Source: Bacteroidales bacterium UBA4788
GTDB taxonomy: Bacteria > Bacteroidota > Bacteroidia > Bacteroidales > VadinHA17
Length of the DNA stretch: 29,284 bases
Direction: 5' to 3'
Assembly: GCA_002402965.1 (NCBI GenBank)
Contig: DHGW01000054.1
Span: forward strand, 1 to 29,284
Made by a program: the position numbers and the translations under genes. Positions 16,967 through 26,245 of this stretch are shown here, piece after piece (positions within the stretch are counted from its first letter, which is position 1; each line of letters begins with the position of its first letter). The notes beneath the pieces were generated by a model, which was not told where the DNA came from, made no database searches, and worked only from the letters and a program-made list of their open reading frames with translations.

Positions 16967-18280
16967 ATGAAGAGCATTATATTATCAACGTTTCAGAAGT
17001 TTGACCGCGCACAGAGCCTGGGAGGGATTATGCTTTTTGGTGCTACTGTCATGGCGTTGTTGTTTGCCAATACCCAGCTGAGCGACTTCTACGACAGTCT
17101 CAGGGAGACGAAGGTCGGTTTCGAGGCGGGAAGCTTCAGCCTCAGGAAGCCTCTGTTGCTATGGGTTAACGACGGGCTGATGGCTATTTTCTTTTTTATG
17201 ATCGGTCTTGAGATCAAGAGGGAGCTGATGATCGGAGAGCTCAATACGCCTTCGAAGGCCTCATTGCCACTCATCGCTGCATTGGGAGGAATGATGGTAC
17301 CCGTAGTCTTCTACATTATTCTGAATAAAAATCCGCAGGCATCGCACGGCTGGGGGATACCAATGGCCACTGATATCGCCTTTTCTCTTGCGATCCTGAA
17401 GCTGCTTGGCAACAGGGTGCCTGTCGGTCTCAAGGTTTTCCTGGCCGCGTTTGCCATAATTGACGACATTGGAGCTGTGGTGGTGATAGCTCTCTTTTAC
17501 ACTTCATCCATTGACTGGATGATGCTGCTCTGGGCTGCTATCCCGATGGCATTGCTGGTTTTCCTGAATATAAAGAATCTCTTTCCCAAGTACCTGCACC
17601 TGGCCTGCGGCATTCTCATCTGGTATTTCTTTCTCAAGTCGGGCATTCATCCAACAATTGCCGGAGTGCTTCTTGCCTTTACGGTGCCTCTGAGACAGAA
17701 GACTGACGTTCATACCTTCACCGAGGAGATGTGCAGGATTGCCGATGAATTCAGAGAGCATGATTCCGCTCACACTCCCTTGCTGACGCCTGAGCAGCTG
17801 GAGCGGATGGATGATATTGAGCAGTGGACCGAAAAGGTTCAGTCGCCCCTGCAGCATATCGAACATGTGTTACACGGCTGGGTAGCCTACTTCATCATGC
17901 CTGTCTTTGCATTTTTTAACGCCGGGGTTGCATTCAGCTCCGGTCTGCAACCTGACGTTCCGCTGATAACCAGCCTGGCAGTGAGTCTTTTCCTTGGCAA
18001 GACCATTGGGGTGACACTCTTCTCATATGCAGGTCTGAAGCTTAAATTTGCCAGCCTGCCTGCGGGAGTAACTTTTGGTCAGATCTTCGGAACCGCCATG
18101 CTTGCCGGAGTCGGATTCACCATGTCGATGTTCATTGCCAACCTGGCATTTCCCAATGCCGGCCTGCTGATGGATTCAGCCAAGATCGGCATAATGGCCG
18201 GATCACTTGTGTCAGGTGTTGCAGGATACCTTATGATCAGATTTTATTGCAGAGGGAACGGTCAGATTATCAGCGGGTGA
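16967..18280 (+). CDS. nhaA: NhaA-type Na+/H+ antiporter
   Basis: A 437-aa inner-membrane secondary transporter that exchanges internal Na+ for external H+, giving sodium and alkaline-pH tolerance. It has the NhaA landmarks: VNDGLMAIFFFMIGLEIKRE early, Asp136 in MATDIAFS, the paired Asp166-Asp167 in AIIDDIGAVVVIALFY (the ion-binding pair), and a Lys in FLGKTIGVTLFSY. A hydrophilic insertion of about 60 residues (RQKTDVHTF through EKVQSPL) sits between the two helix halves, as in many Bacteroidetes members. It heads a tight gene run: its TGA overlaps the GTG of the next gene. The 113 bp upstream hold only a weak -7-like TATATTTA at 16905-16912. Confidence 0.96.
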   Translation: MKSIILSTFQKFDRAQSLGGIMLFGATVMALLFANTQLSDFYDSLRETKVGFEAGSFSLRKPLLLWVNDGLMAIFFFMIGLEIKRELMIGELNTPSKASLPLIAALGGMMVPVVFYIILNKNPQASHGWGIPMATDIAFSLAILKLLGNRVPVGLKVFLAAFAIIDDIGAVVVIALFYTSSIDWMMLLWAAIPMALLVFLNIKNLFPKYLHLACGILIWYFFLKSGIHPTIAGVLLAFTVPLRQKTDVHTFTEEMCRIADEFREHDSAHTPLLTPEQLERMDDIEQWTEKVQSPLQHIEHVLHGWVAYFIMPVFAFFNAGVAFSSGLQPDVPLITSLAVSLFLGKTIGVTLFSYAGLKLKFASLPAGVTFGQIFGTAMLAGVGFTMSMFIANLAFPNAGLLMDSAKIGIMAGSLVSGVAGYLMIRFYCRGNGQIISG

Positions 18281-18846
18281 ACCACTTGAAGGATATCAGC
18301 GGGACCCTCTACTTCATTGCCCTCATTCCCGGGTGGGAACTGAGGGAAAAGGTGCGTGCTGTCAAAGAGAGGATGAAGGCTGACTTTAAATCCGGTCATG
18401 CACTGAAATCGCCTGCCCATATCACGTTGCAAATGCCGTTCAAACGGAACAGCACAGGTGAGTTGGCCATCTCAGACACACTTGAGCAGTTCGCCGCCCG
18501 TGAAGCCTCTTTTACAGTTGACCTCGATGGCTTCGGGTGCTTTGCCCCCAGGGTTATCTTCATCAGGATCACCAATCCTGAACCGGTGATTGCATTGCAC
18601 CGGCGACTGAAGAAGGTTCTGCTGGAAGAACTTGATTTTCCGGGGAGTGAGATCATGAAAACCGTCCAGCCACATATCACCGTTGCGACCAGAGACCTGA
18701 CCCGGGAGGCTTTCGCCGAAGCGTGGCCCGGATTTCAGGATGAAGAATTCAAAGGATCATTCAATGCAAACAGTCTCTTCCTCCTGAAACACAACGGAAG
18801 AGACTGGGATATACTTAAAGAATTTCCTTTTAAAAGTAATGGATAG
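18277..18846 (+). CDS. 2H phosphoesterase (2'-5' RNA ligase / ThpR-like)
   Basis: A 189-aa soluble protein with the two HxT motifs of the 2H phosphoesterase superfamily: H48 in AHITL and H133 in PHITV. Members act on 2',3'-cyclic or 2'-5' phosphodiesters in RNA or nucleotides. I choose the GTG at 18277, which overlaps the nhaA stop as GTGA. A TTG at 18247 would force a 34-bp overlap, and a TTG at 18286 is also possible. The 3' end overlaps the GH106 gene by 8 bp, so translation of the run is probably coupled. The physiological substrate is unknown, and nothing obvious links it to either neighbour. Confidence 0.82.
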   Translation: MNHLKDISGTLYFIALIPGWELREKVRAVKERMKADFKSGHALKSPAHITLQMPFKRNSTGELAISDTLEQFAAREASFTVDLDGFGCFAPRVIFIRITNPEPVIALHRRLKKVLLEELDFPGSEIMKTVQPHITVATRDLTREAFAEAWPGFQDEEFKGSFNANSLFLLKHNGRDWDILKEFPFKSNG

Positions 18847-21721
18847 AAGACGGTTCATATCGGGCAGTGCGCTTACGGCAGCCGGGTGGATGACCGCCGG
18901 TCGCCTGCCCCTGCTTGCGTCAACGCCTGCAGATCCGGGGTTGAGTACGGCCGGTAGCGGACTGTATGAACTGTTCAGTGACCCCGCATCCGGGTACAGT
19001 CCATTCGTCAGATGGTGGTGGAACGGCAATAAGGTTGAGGCCGGCGAGCTGGTAAGGGAACTCAGACTGCTCAAGGCAGCAGGCATAGGAGGTGTTGAGA
19101 TTAACCCGGTGGCGTTCCCAACCCGGTTTGAGGGTGACGACCTAGGTAAAGAATCGCTGAGATGGCTTAGCGAAGAATGGAGCACCATGATCGGAGTGGT
19201 CTTTGAAGAGGCTAAGAAGCTTGGGATGACCTGTGATCTGATTGTGGGATCAGGATGGCCCTTCGGTTCCGAAGAGCTCGCAGAAGAGGAGTGGTCGCAG
19301 ATAGTTGTTATTGCAGTGAAAAAAATGACAGGGCCTCTTAATTACTCTATTTCCCGCGATGAGATCTTCCTGGAGGCGGGTCCAGCAGTCAGTTCTCCGT
19401 GGCCCGGGAGAAAGCATACCCTGCTGTCGCTTATGCTTGTTCCCGATCCGCTTATGACCCCTGATGAGATCATCGACCTGTCCGACTGGACCGGGGAGGA
19501 GTTCATTGACCTCCTCATCCCGGGTGGTGAGCATGCACTGTATGCACTGGTACAGGTGAGCGGCTTCATGGAGGTGATCAATGGCGCACCCGGAGCCAGC
19601 GGTCCGGTGCTGGATCATTACAATGAGGCAGCAGTAAGGAGATACCTGAATAATATGTCAGATGCCATCGAACCGGTGACGGGACCACTTGCATCGCATC
19701 TGAGGGCCCTGTTCACCGACAGTATGGAGCTGGAAGGCTCCAACTGGACAGGTGACATGCGAGAGGAGTTCTCCAGGAGGAGAGGCTACGACATCTTCCC
19801 CTTCCTGCCCTTCGTGCTCTTCAGGACCGGCTCGATGGGCAATGTATCCGATTACAAATACGGTGTACAGTCCGGACCGGCCTTCAAGGAGATGATCAGC
19901 CGTATACGGTATGATTTTGAAACCACGAAGGCAGAAATGCTGGATGAGAGGTTCCTGAAAAGCTTCGCGCAGTGGTGCCGGGATGCCGGTGTCAGATCAC
20001 GCATGCAGGCATACGGCAGGGGCTTCTTCCCGCTGGAGAGCAGCATGGCCGTAGATATCCCCGAAGGGGAGTCGTGGACCATGAACTGGCTCAAACACCG
20101 CATAGGAGAGGAGATGCCGGAGACAGACTACAGGCGCGGGCGAGCCTACACCATGGTGAACAAGTATGTCTCATCTGCGGCGCATCTCACTGGCAAAAGG
20201 CTGATAAGCTGTGAGGAGATGACCGATACATACACCGTTTTCAATACATCGCTTGAGAATCTGAAGATTGGCAGTGACCAGAGTATTATCTCTGGAGTGA
20301 CACATTCCGTATTTCACGGATTCAATTACTCGCCTCCCGAAGCTCCCTGGCCTGGATGGATAAGATACGGTGGTTATTTCAATGAGAATAATAACTGGTG
20401 GCCGCATTTCCACCTGCTGAATGAATACAAGACACGACTTTCAGCGTTGCTGCAGCACTGCGACATGTATGCCGGTATTGCCCTGCTGCCGCCGACAGCC
20501 GATATGTGGAGCCTGATAGGCATGCAGAATGAACCTTTCCCCTCTGTTCTGCATGCCGAATACCTCTCGCTGGTGTGGGAGGCGATAGCCAAAAATGGCA
20601 GCGGATGTGACTATATCTCGGAAAGAATTATATGTGACAGCACAATTGAAGGAAAGCAATTGCACTTCGGACCCCGGAAATATCACACCCTATTTCTGGT
20701 CGGGGTTGAAAGCCTTAACCCGGAAAGCGCACGCAAACTCCTCCGATTTGTGAGATCCGGCGGCAGGGTGTTCTGCATTGAAACCGTGCCCTCCAGGTCC
20801 GCCGGATGGTATAATCATGCTGAAAATGACGCCACTGTGTCTCTTCTCGTTGAAAAGATGAAAGCATATCCGCACCTGTTTATTTCCCTGGAAAAGCCGG
20901 AAAAGGACTATATAGGGTGGTATAGAACAGTTCAGGAACGGTACAGGATAGAATCCTGGCTGAGATTTGAAGACCCTGATCCATTCCTGATGCAGACGAG
21001 GTACAGTTCACCGGACGGTGCTGAATACATCTTCATAGTCAACTCCCACATGCACAACGCCCATCGGACCAGGGTGCATTTCTCGGGAGCCCTGACCTGG
21101 CGGCATCACTGCTCGGTATGGTCCCCTGAGACGGGTGAGAGGAAAAGGGTGCAGTTTGAGCCGGATGGCGGTGTCACACTCGATCTTGGTCCGGCAGACT
21201 CCCTACTGTTTGCCTTTGACAGTGATAAGGTTCAGGAGGAGTGGAAACCACTGCCGGCGATTGGCAGTGAGATGCGAAGTCTGGAAGAAGGCTGGACCGC
21301 GGAGTTCAGGCATTGCCGCGACGGATCCGTCAGGGAGATTACGATGGAGAGGCTCACTGACCTTAAAGAGATGCCGGAGTTCGTATGCTTTTCGGGAACG
21401 GTAACCTACAGGTTCAGCCTGGTCTGTGAAGAGCCAGAAGAATCAGTGCTTAACCTGGGGAAGGTTTTTGGCACTTCGGAGCTCAGGGTAAACGGCGAGA
21501 GCTGCGGGGTGAAGTGGTACGGCAGACGGATCTTCAGCATCGGCAAGTACCTGAAACGCGGAACAAACCTTGTGGAAGTCATCGTAACCACCTCCATGGG
21601 CAACTATATGAAATCACTTGCTGACAATCCCGTTGCGCAGTACTGGACGAATGCCGGAACAAAGAACCAGCCTCTTCAGTCAATGGGGATGACGGGACCG
21701 GTCAGTTATTATAAAATCTGA
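18839..21721 (+). CDS. GH106-like alpha-L-rhamnosidase
   Basis: A 960-aa exported glycoside hydrolase, probably releasing alpha-L-rhamnose from pectic rhamnogalacturonan or a similar glycan. The N terminus has a twin-arginine-like signal (MDRRRFISGSALTAAGW). Family signatures are SPFVRWWWNGNKV, ELRLLKAAGIGGVEINP, LIVGSGWPFG, LFTDSMELEGSNWTG with Glu297, and ISCEEMTDTY with Glu459/Glu460; the last two are my by-eye candidates for active-site acids. The C-terminal ~110 residues (LGKVFGTSELRVNGESCG, LKRGTNLVEVIVTT) look like a galactose-binding jelly-roll domain. It overlaps the preceding gene by 8 bp and is 1 nt from the GH28 gene, which strongly suggests shared expression and pectin use. Rhamnose specificity is by family only. 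Confidence 0.85.
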   Translation: MDRRRFISGSALTAAGWMTAGRLPLLASTPADPGLSTAGSGLYELFSDPASGYSPFVRWWWNGNKVEAGELVRELRLLKAAGIGGVEINPVAFPTRFEGDDLGKESLRWLSEEWSTMIGVVFEEAKKLGMTCDLIVGSGWPFGSEELAEEEWSQIVVIAVKKMTGPLNYSISRDEIFLEAGPAVSSPWPGRKHTLLSLMLVPDPLMTPDEIIDLSDWTGEEFIDLLIPGGEHALYALVQVSGFMEVINGAPGASGPVLDHYNEAAVRRYLNNMSDAIEPVTGPLASHLRALFTDSMELEGSNWTGDMREEFSRRRGYDIFPFLPFVLFRTGSMGNVSDYKYGVQSGPAFKEMISRIRYDFETTKAEMLDERFLKSFAQWCRDAGVRSRMQAYGRGFFPLESSMAVDIPEGESWTMNWLKHRIGEEMPETDYRRGRAYTMVNKYVSSAAHLTGKRLISCEEMTDTYTVFNTSLENLKIGSDQSIISGVTHSVFHGFNYSPPEAPWPGWIRYGGYFNENNNWWPHFHLLNEYKTRLSALLQHCDMYAGIALLPPTADMWSLIGMQNEPFPSVLHAEYLSLVWEAIAKNGSGCDYISERIICDSTIEGKQLHFGPRKYHTLFLVGVESLNPESARKLLRFVRSGGRVFCIETVPSRSAGWYNHAENDATVSLLVEKMKAYPHLFISLEKPEKDYIGWYRTVQERYRIESWLRFEDPDPFLMQTRYSSPDGAEYIFIVNSHMHNAHRTRVHFSGALTWRHHCSVWSPETGERKRVQFEPDGGVTLDLGPADSLLFAFDSDKVQEEWKPLPAIGSEMRSLEEGWTAEFRHCRDGSVREITMERLTDLKEMPEFVCFSGTVTYRFSLVCEEPEESVLNLGKVFGTSELRVNGESCGVKWYGRRIFSIGKYLKRGTNLVEVIVTTSMGNYMKSLADNPVAQYWTNAGTKNQPLQSMGMTGPVSYYKI

Positions 21722-21722
21722 T

Positions 21723-23189
21723 ATGAAAACAGTAAAGATTCTATTGTTGGTTATCCTTTCAGCCGCGGCGCTTCAAATGCAGGCAAAGGATTATAATGCA
21801 TCGATGTTCGGCGCAAAATCAAACGGAACCACTCTCAACACAAATTCAATCCAGAAGGGAATTGACTACATCAGCGAGAACGGCGGCGGACGACTGGTCT
21901 TTTATGTAGGCAGGTACCTTACGGGGACAGTCTACCTGAAATCGAATGTCACCATCCATCTTGAGGAGGGTGCGATACTTGTGGGCTCAACCAATCCCTT
22001 CGATTATGAGAGGAACTATAACTGGACTGCTTTGATCTTCGCGCTTGACCAGGAAAACATCGGGATCACGGGCAAGGGGGTGATAGACGGACAGGGATTC
22101 CAGGTGGCAACTAATCTTGTTGACATGATCCACAAGGGAGTAGTCAAAGACCCGCTGAAATATGACAGGCCCAATGAGACGATCCGTCCCCAGAACATCT
22201 ATTTCAGGGGCTGCAGGAACATAGTGATCAGGGACATCAACCTGAAGGACCCCGGCAGCTGGAACCAGCAGTATGACCAGTGCCGCAACCTGGCAATCGA
22301 CAATATCAGGGTCGACAGCAAGTCGTACTGGAACAATGACGGGGTTGACGTCGTTGACTGTGACAGCGTTGTCGTTTCCAACTCCTACTTTGATGCGGCT
22401 GATGACGGCATCTGCCTGAAGTCGCACAGTGCTGACTTCGTTTGCCAGAACGTCTGGATCCGCAACAACACCGTGAGGACAAGCGCCAACGGCATCAAGT
22501 TCGGCACTGTGGGTCATGGCGGATTTCGTAACATACACATAATCAACAATCTGGTGTTTGACACATACAGGTCGGCAATCACCTTTGCTGCCGTTGACGG
22601 GGGCTTTGTGGAGAATATCGTTGTCGACAGCCTCCGGTCTCTTAACACAGGCAACGTCATCTTCCTGAGGATAGGCGAAAGGCGGGCCGGGAAAAAAGGG
22701 AGAATGAACGGGGTGACGATCTCAAACGTATATGCGGAAGTTCCGGCAACCAAACCTGATGCCGGCTACAACTACGAGGGGCCGGTGGAAGATCTTCCGC
22801 GAAATATCTCTCCGTCGGCATTAGTGGGTATGCCTGATGCTATGATTGAGAATATTACCCTGAAGAATATTGAGATACATTACCCCGGCGGGGGCAATCC
22901 TCATTATGCAAAGATAGGGCTTGACGAGCTTGACAAGGTGCCGGAAATGGGAACGAGTTACCCGGAGTTTTCTATGTTCAAGGAGTTGCCTGCCTGGGGA
23001 TTCTATATCAGGCATGCAAAAGGAATAACATTCGAGAATGTCAAGCTCGTGTGTGATAAGAAGGACTACCGTACAGCAATAGTGCTTGACGATGTTCACG
23101 GAGCGACATTCAGCAATCTTAAGGTTTCAGAACCCGAAGGCAGGAAAAGCCCGGTTTTTCATTACAGGTCAACCGATGTTAAATTGTAG
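21723..23189 (+). CDS. GH28 polygalacturonase-type hydrolase
   Basis: A 488-aa secreted right-handed beta-helix enzyme of the pectinase family, hydrolysing alpha-1,4-galacturonosyl or rhamnogalacturonan linkages. It has a signal peptide ending near ALQMQA. Landmarks are NNDGVDVVDC (Asp206), AADDGICLKS (Asp227-Asp228) and VGHGG (His265), i.e. the three catalytic Asp and the GHG His of GH28. The final RxK motif is not obvious; IGERRAGKK may stand in for it. The AAxFGAKSNG-like start (ASMFGAKSNGTTLNT) and the many parallel-beta strands fit the family. It starts 1 nt after the GH106 stop. Exo versus endo action cannot be told. Confidence 0.92.
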   Translation: MKTVKILLLVILSAAALQMQAKDYNASMFGAKSNGTTLNTNSIQKGIDYISENGGGRLVFYVGRYLTGTVYLKSNVTIHLEEGAILVGSTNPFDYERNYNWTALIFALDQENIGITGKGVIDGQGFQVATNLVDMIHKGVVKDPLKYDRPNETIRPQNIYFRGCRNIVIRDINLKDPGSWNQQYDQCRNLAIDNIRVDSKSYWNNDGVDVVDCDSVVVSNSYFDAADDGICLKSHSADFVCQNVWIRNNTVRTSANGIKFGTVGHGGFRNIHIINNLVFDTYRSAITFAAVDGGFVENIVVDSLRSLNTGNVIFLRIGERRAGKKGRMNGVTISNVYAEVPATKPDAGYNYEGPVEDLPRNISPSALVGMPDAMIENITLKNIEIHYPGGGNPHYAKIGLDELDKVPEMGTSYPEFSMFKELPAWGFYIRHAKGITFENVKLVCDKKDYRTAIVLDDVHGATFSNLKVSEPEGRKSPVFHYRSTDVKL

Positions 23190-23332
23190 CATTTCCACCG
23201 GACAATCACTTTCAATGAATAGTCACAGTGAGGGCACGGAGATAGCTGACCTCATCCAGGGTGCACGCTGCCTCGATATGCAAGACAACAAAAGAACACA
23301 CAGCACAGAAATGGGCCGTGTGATCAGTGATT
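23190..23332. other. Convergent intergenic gap, no feature seen
   Basis: These 143 bp lie between the ends of the GH28 (+) and M16 (-) genes. I found no hairpin followed by a T-tract and no credible reading frame that is not a shadow. Confidence 0.5.
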
Positions 23333-26137
23333 TTATTTCTTCTCCGGCACGAAAACCAGCTCCAGCAGATCAGCCTTGGCAAGGAATTTCTTTGCCATCT
23401 TCTTTACTTTCTTGACAGTAAACTTGTTGAGAATATCGGTATAATTCCGGCTGTCGTTGCTGTTAATGCCCGTCAGGTAGTAGTTGCGTACTGTATTTGC
23501 CCAGTAGCTGTTATGCTGCAAGGCTTCCTCGCGGGTTTTGAGCATATTGCTGACTGTCTTCTCCAGATCCACCTGCCTTGGGCCGTTTTTGGCTATCTCC
23601 TCCAGCTCCTTGTAGATAATGGCCTTCAGCTCCTGTGCTCTCTCCGGGTCACATTCAAACATTATCATCAGCATGGCTTTTTCCTCAGGTCTTTTCTGGG
23701 ATGAGGCATTAATACTGACACTGTAGGTACCCCCCTCTTCTTCACGAACCTTTTCGGTGTAGATGAGGTCCAGTATACCCTGCAGTAAATCCATTCCAAG
23801 GTATTCTGAAGGCTTGTAAGTTGCATCAGCGGCGTAGATCATGTATACGGAGGCCTTTGGAACGGCCAGCGGAATTGCTATCTCTTTTCTGACTGTGCCG
23901 TAAGGCTGATCCATGCCCAGGTTCCTGTAGGTCTCGGACAGGTATTTCGAGGGGAGTGATCCGATATAGAGCGATGCCATCTCGCGGGCAACCGCTTCAT
24001 CCACATTACCGGTAATGAAGAACGTAAACGATGAAGCATCGTCAAAAGCGGATTCGTAGATATAATTAATGTCTTCGTATTTTATGAGTTTCATTGATTC
24101 AGGAGTCAGGAGGAATGTTCTCGGGTGATAACCGGACATGTTCATCTGCAGACTGTCAGATATAATTTTGTTCGGGTCTTTCTGCATGGCAGTGATAATG
24201 GCCGTAAACCGCCCCATGATTGCAGTGTAGGCCTCCTTGTTAAAGTTGGGACGGGCGAACCGGAGGTAGAGCAACTGCATCATTGTCTCGAAATCCTTCG
24301 GCGTGGAAGATCCTGATATCGTCTGCATAGTCTCCTGGATGTTCAGTGATACGGAGGCTTTCTTTCCGGCAAGCATCTTTGTAAGGGCCACATTGTCATA
24401 ATCTCCAGCTCCGTACATTGAAATGACCTGGGGGAATAGATTCAGGGCAGGTTCAAGTGAATCAGGGTAGAACGATGAACCGCCAAAGGCGTAACCACTG
24501 ACAGTCACATTGTCCTTCTCATAATCGGCATGCCTGAAGACCACGCGGGCACCGTTGGCAAGAGTCCATTCGGTAGCCCCGAATTGTGCCAGCGGAACGG
24601 TTTTGACTATTTCAGCTCCTTTCAGCTCCTCAGAAATGAGGTCCGTACCGCCGGTGATATCTTCGTAGGGTTTAATGTCTGCTGAAGCCACCTTTTCAAT
24701 AATTGCCATTGCCTCTGCCTCTGGCATGTGTTCCTTGTCAGCCGGTCCCTGGATATAGATGAACCTGTTATCATCGATGGCCAGTTCCCTGAGCCTGGAG
24801 GTTACCTCTTCAACGGTGATCTTTGGCAGGATTTCCTTATAGAAGTTATACTGCACATCCATTGACGGTATGGGTTCTCCGGTAAGGAAATGGTCCCTGA
24901 TCTGCCCGGCCCAGTCGTCGTTGCTGATCTTATCCTTCTGCTTGTAGAGATTTTCAAAATTGGAGAGCATGTTGGCCTTGGCCCTTTCGAGTTCTCCTTT
25001 TGTGAATCCATGGCGCCGTGCCCTCTCCATCTCTGTGACGGCGGCTTCAAAACCTTTCGCTTCCTGTCCCTCATTGGTGTAAGCAGCCACGTTAAGCGCA
25101 TTGTAGCTTCTTGGCAGGTCAGCAGAGTAGCTAAGTGCACCGGCAACGAAGGGAGGTGTCCCTTTCTGTACCAGTTCGCTGAAGCGGTTACCCATCATGG
25201 TGTTCATCAGGGAGGTGACGAATCCGTCACGTATGTAATCCATGTCCCTTGCCCTCTTGTCCGGTTCGCGGTCAATGATCATGAGACCCACGGTTGTACT
25301 TGGGGCTTCCGGATCAGTGATGAGGAGATATTTTGTACCCTTCTTTACCGAGAGGAGGTTCTCAGGTCTGGGTATCGGATTCCCGATAGCCGGGATGGGT
25401 GAGAAGATGCTTTTGATTCTGGCTTCGACCTCATCCACATTGACATCACCTGCAACTGCAATGGCTTGCAGGTCAGTGCGATACCAGTCGTGGTAGAAGG
25501 TCCTCAGTGTCTCCGGGTCAAAGTTTTTGATGACAGCGGTGTCGCCGATGATATCACGTTTGGCATACATCGATCCTTCATAAACCACGGGCAGCATCCG
25601 GGTCATCATCCTCCACTGGGCGTTTCGCCTGCTGCGCCACTCTTCCAGGATGACACCGCGCTCCTTGTTGATCTCCTCCTCATCCAGGGTGAGGAAATCG
25701 GACCAGTCGGCAAGGATCATCAGGCAGGTGTCAATCAGGCCGGGCTTGTCAACAGGGACATCGCTGAGGTTATAGACGGTCTCGTCAAAGCTTGTGTAGG
25801 CATTGATGTTGCGGCCGAAGGCGACCCCATGCTTTTCAAGTGTGCTGAGGAGGGTCTTGTCCGGAAAGTGTTTTGTGCCGTTGAAGGCCATGTGTTCCAG
25901 GAAATGAGCCAGTCCGTTCTGGTTGTCCTTTTCAAGGATGGCGCCAACGTTCTGTATAATGTAATAGCTTGCTCTGCCTGCCGGTTCCGTGTTGTGACGG
26001 ATGTAGTAGGTAAGACCGTTTTCAAGTTTGCCGATCCGGTAATCCGGATCAACGGGAACTGTTTTGTCAGCATTGCCCTGTGCGTATGAAAAAAGGCAGA
26101 TGGCAATGAAAATGAAGAAAACTAAAGATTTTTTCAT
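23333..26137 (-). CDS. Periplasmic M16 zinc metalloprotease, two-domain
   Basis: A 934-aa exported peptidase of the pitrilysin/PqqL-like M16 family. I start at the ATG at 26137, which begins a signal peptide (MKKSLVFFIFIAICLFSYAQ); the frame upstream to 26206 runs through promoter and terminator DNA. The zinc site is HFLEH (His78, Glu81, His82), with Glu159 in NKERGVILEEW as the third ligand about 77 residues on. The second half (from about residue 520) repeats the M16 fold without HxxEH, giving the usual clamshell of one active and one inactive half. PYGTVRKEIAIPLAVPKASVY and a late VREEEGGTYSVSI support this (the latter is the R/Y substrate-carboxylate segment). It probably degrades peptides in the periplasm. 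Monocistronic, with a -7 box right after a terminator. Confidence 0.93.
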   Translation of the reverse strand: MKKSLVFFIFIAICLFSYAQGNADKTVPVDPDYRIGKLENGLTYYIRHNTEPAGRASYYIIQNVGAILEKDNQNGLAHFLEHMAFNGTKHFPDKTLLSTLEKHGVAFGRNINAYTSFDETVYNLSDVPVDKPGLIDTCLMILADWSDFLTLDEEEINKERGVILEEWRSRRNAQWRMMTRMLPVVYEGSMYAKRDIIGDTAVIKNFDPETLRTFYHDWYRTDLQAIAVAGDVNVDEVEARIKSIFSPIPAIGNPIPRPENLLSVKKGTKYLLITDPEAPSTTVGLMIIDREPDKRARDMDYIRDGFVTSLMNTMMGNRFSELVQKGTPPFVAGALSYSADLPRSYNALNVAAYTNEGQEAKGFEAAVTEMERARRHGFTKGELERAKANMLSNFENLYKQKDKISNDDWAGQIRDHFLTGEPIPSMDVQYNFYKEILPKITVEEVTSRLRELAIDDNRFIYIQGPADKEHMPEAEAMAIIEKVASADIKPYEDITGGTDLISEELKGAEIVKTVPLAQFGATEWTLANGARVVFRHADYEKDNVTVSGYAFGGSSFYPDSLEPALNLFPQVISMYGAGDYDNVALTKMLAGKKASVSLNIQETMQTISGSSTPKDFETMMQLLYLRFARPNFNKEAYTAIMGRFTAIITAMQKDPNKIISDSLQMNMSGYHPRTFLLTPESMKLIKYEDINYIYESAFDDASSFTFFITGNVDEAVAREMASLYIGSLPSKYLSETYRNLGMDQPYGTVRKEIAIPLAVPKASVYMIYAADATYKPSEYLGMDLLQGILDLIYTEKVREEEGGTYSVSINASSQKRPEEKAMLMIMFECDPERAQELKAIIYKELEEIAKNGPRQVDLEKTVSNMLKTREEALQHNSYWANTVRNYYLTGINSNDSRNYTDILNKFTVKKVKKMAKKFLAKADLLELVFVPEKK

Positions 26138-26185
26138 GATCAATACAGTATTGAATTGTGAGACATTGAGAACACTTATCACAAC

Positions 26186-26193
26186 CAAAATTA
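26186..26193 (-). promoter_or_regulatory. -7 box for the M16 protease gene
   Basis: On the minus strand TAATTTTG is an exact TAnnTTTG match about 49 nt before the ATG at 26137. The -33 region falls in the terminator stem and has no TTG. Confidence 0.4.
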
Positions 26194-26194
26194 A

Positions 26195-26226
26195 ATAAAA
26201 AACCATCCCGGCGATGGTCTTTTTTA
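26195..26226 (-). terminator. Bidirectional rho-independent terminator
   Basis: A perfect 6-bp inverted repeat ACCATC/GATGGT (26202-26207 and 26213-26218) with a 5-nt GC-rich loop. T-tracts follow on both strands: TTTTTTATTT reading minus and CTTTTTTATA reading plus. In the minus direction it ends the deoxynucleoside kinase transcript, whose stop codon is at 26246. Confidence 0.75.
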
Positions 26227-26245
26227 TATCTTTTTCTAAAGTATT

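Noticed and set aside
18247..18276. TTG start of the 2H phosphoesterase 34 bp inside nhaA
   Set aside because: The GTG at 18277 gives a compact GTGA overlap and still includes the whole conserved domain.
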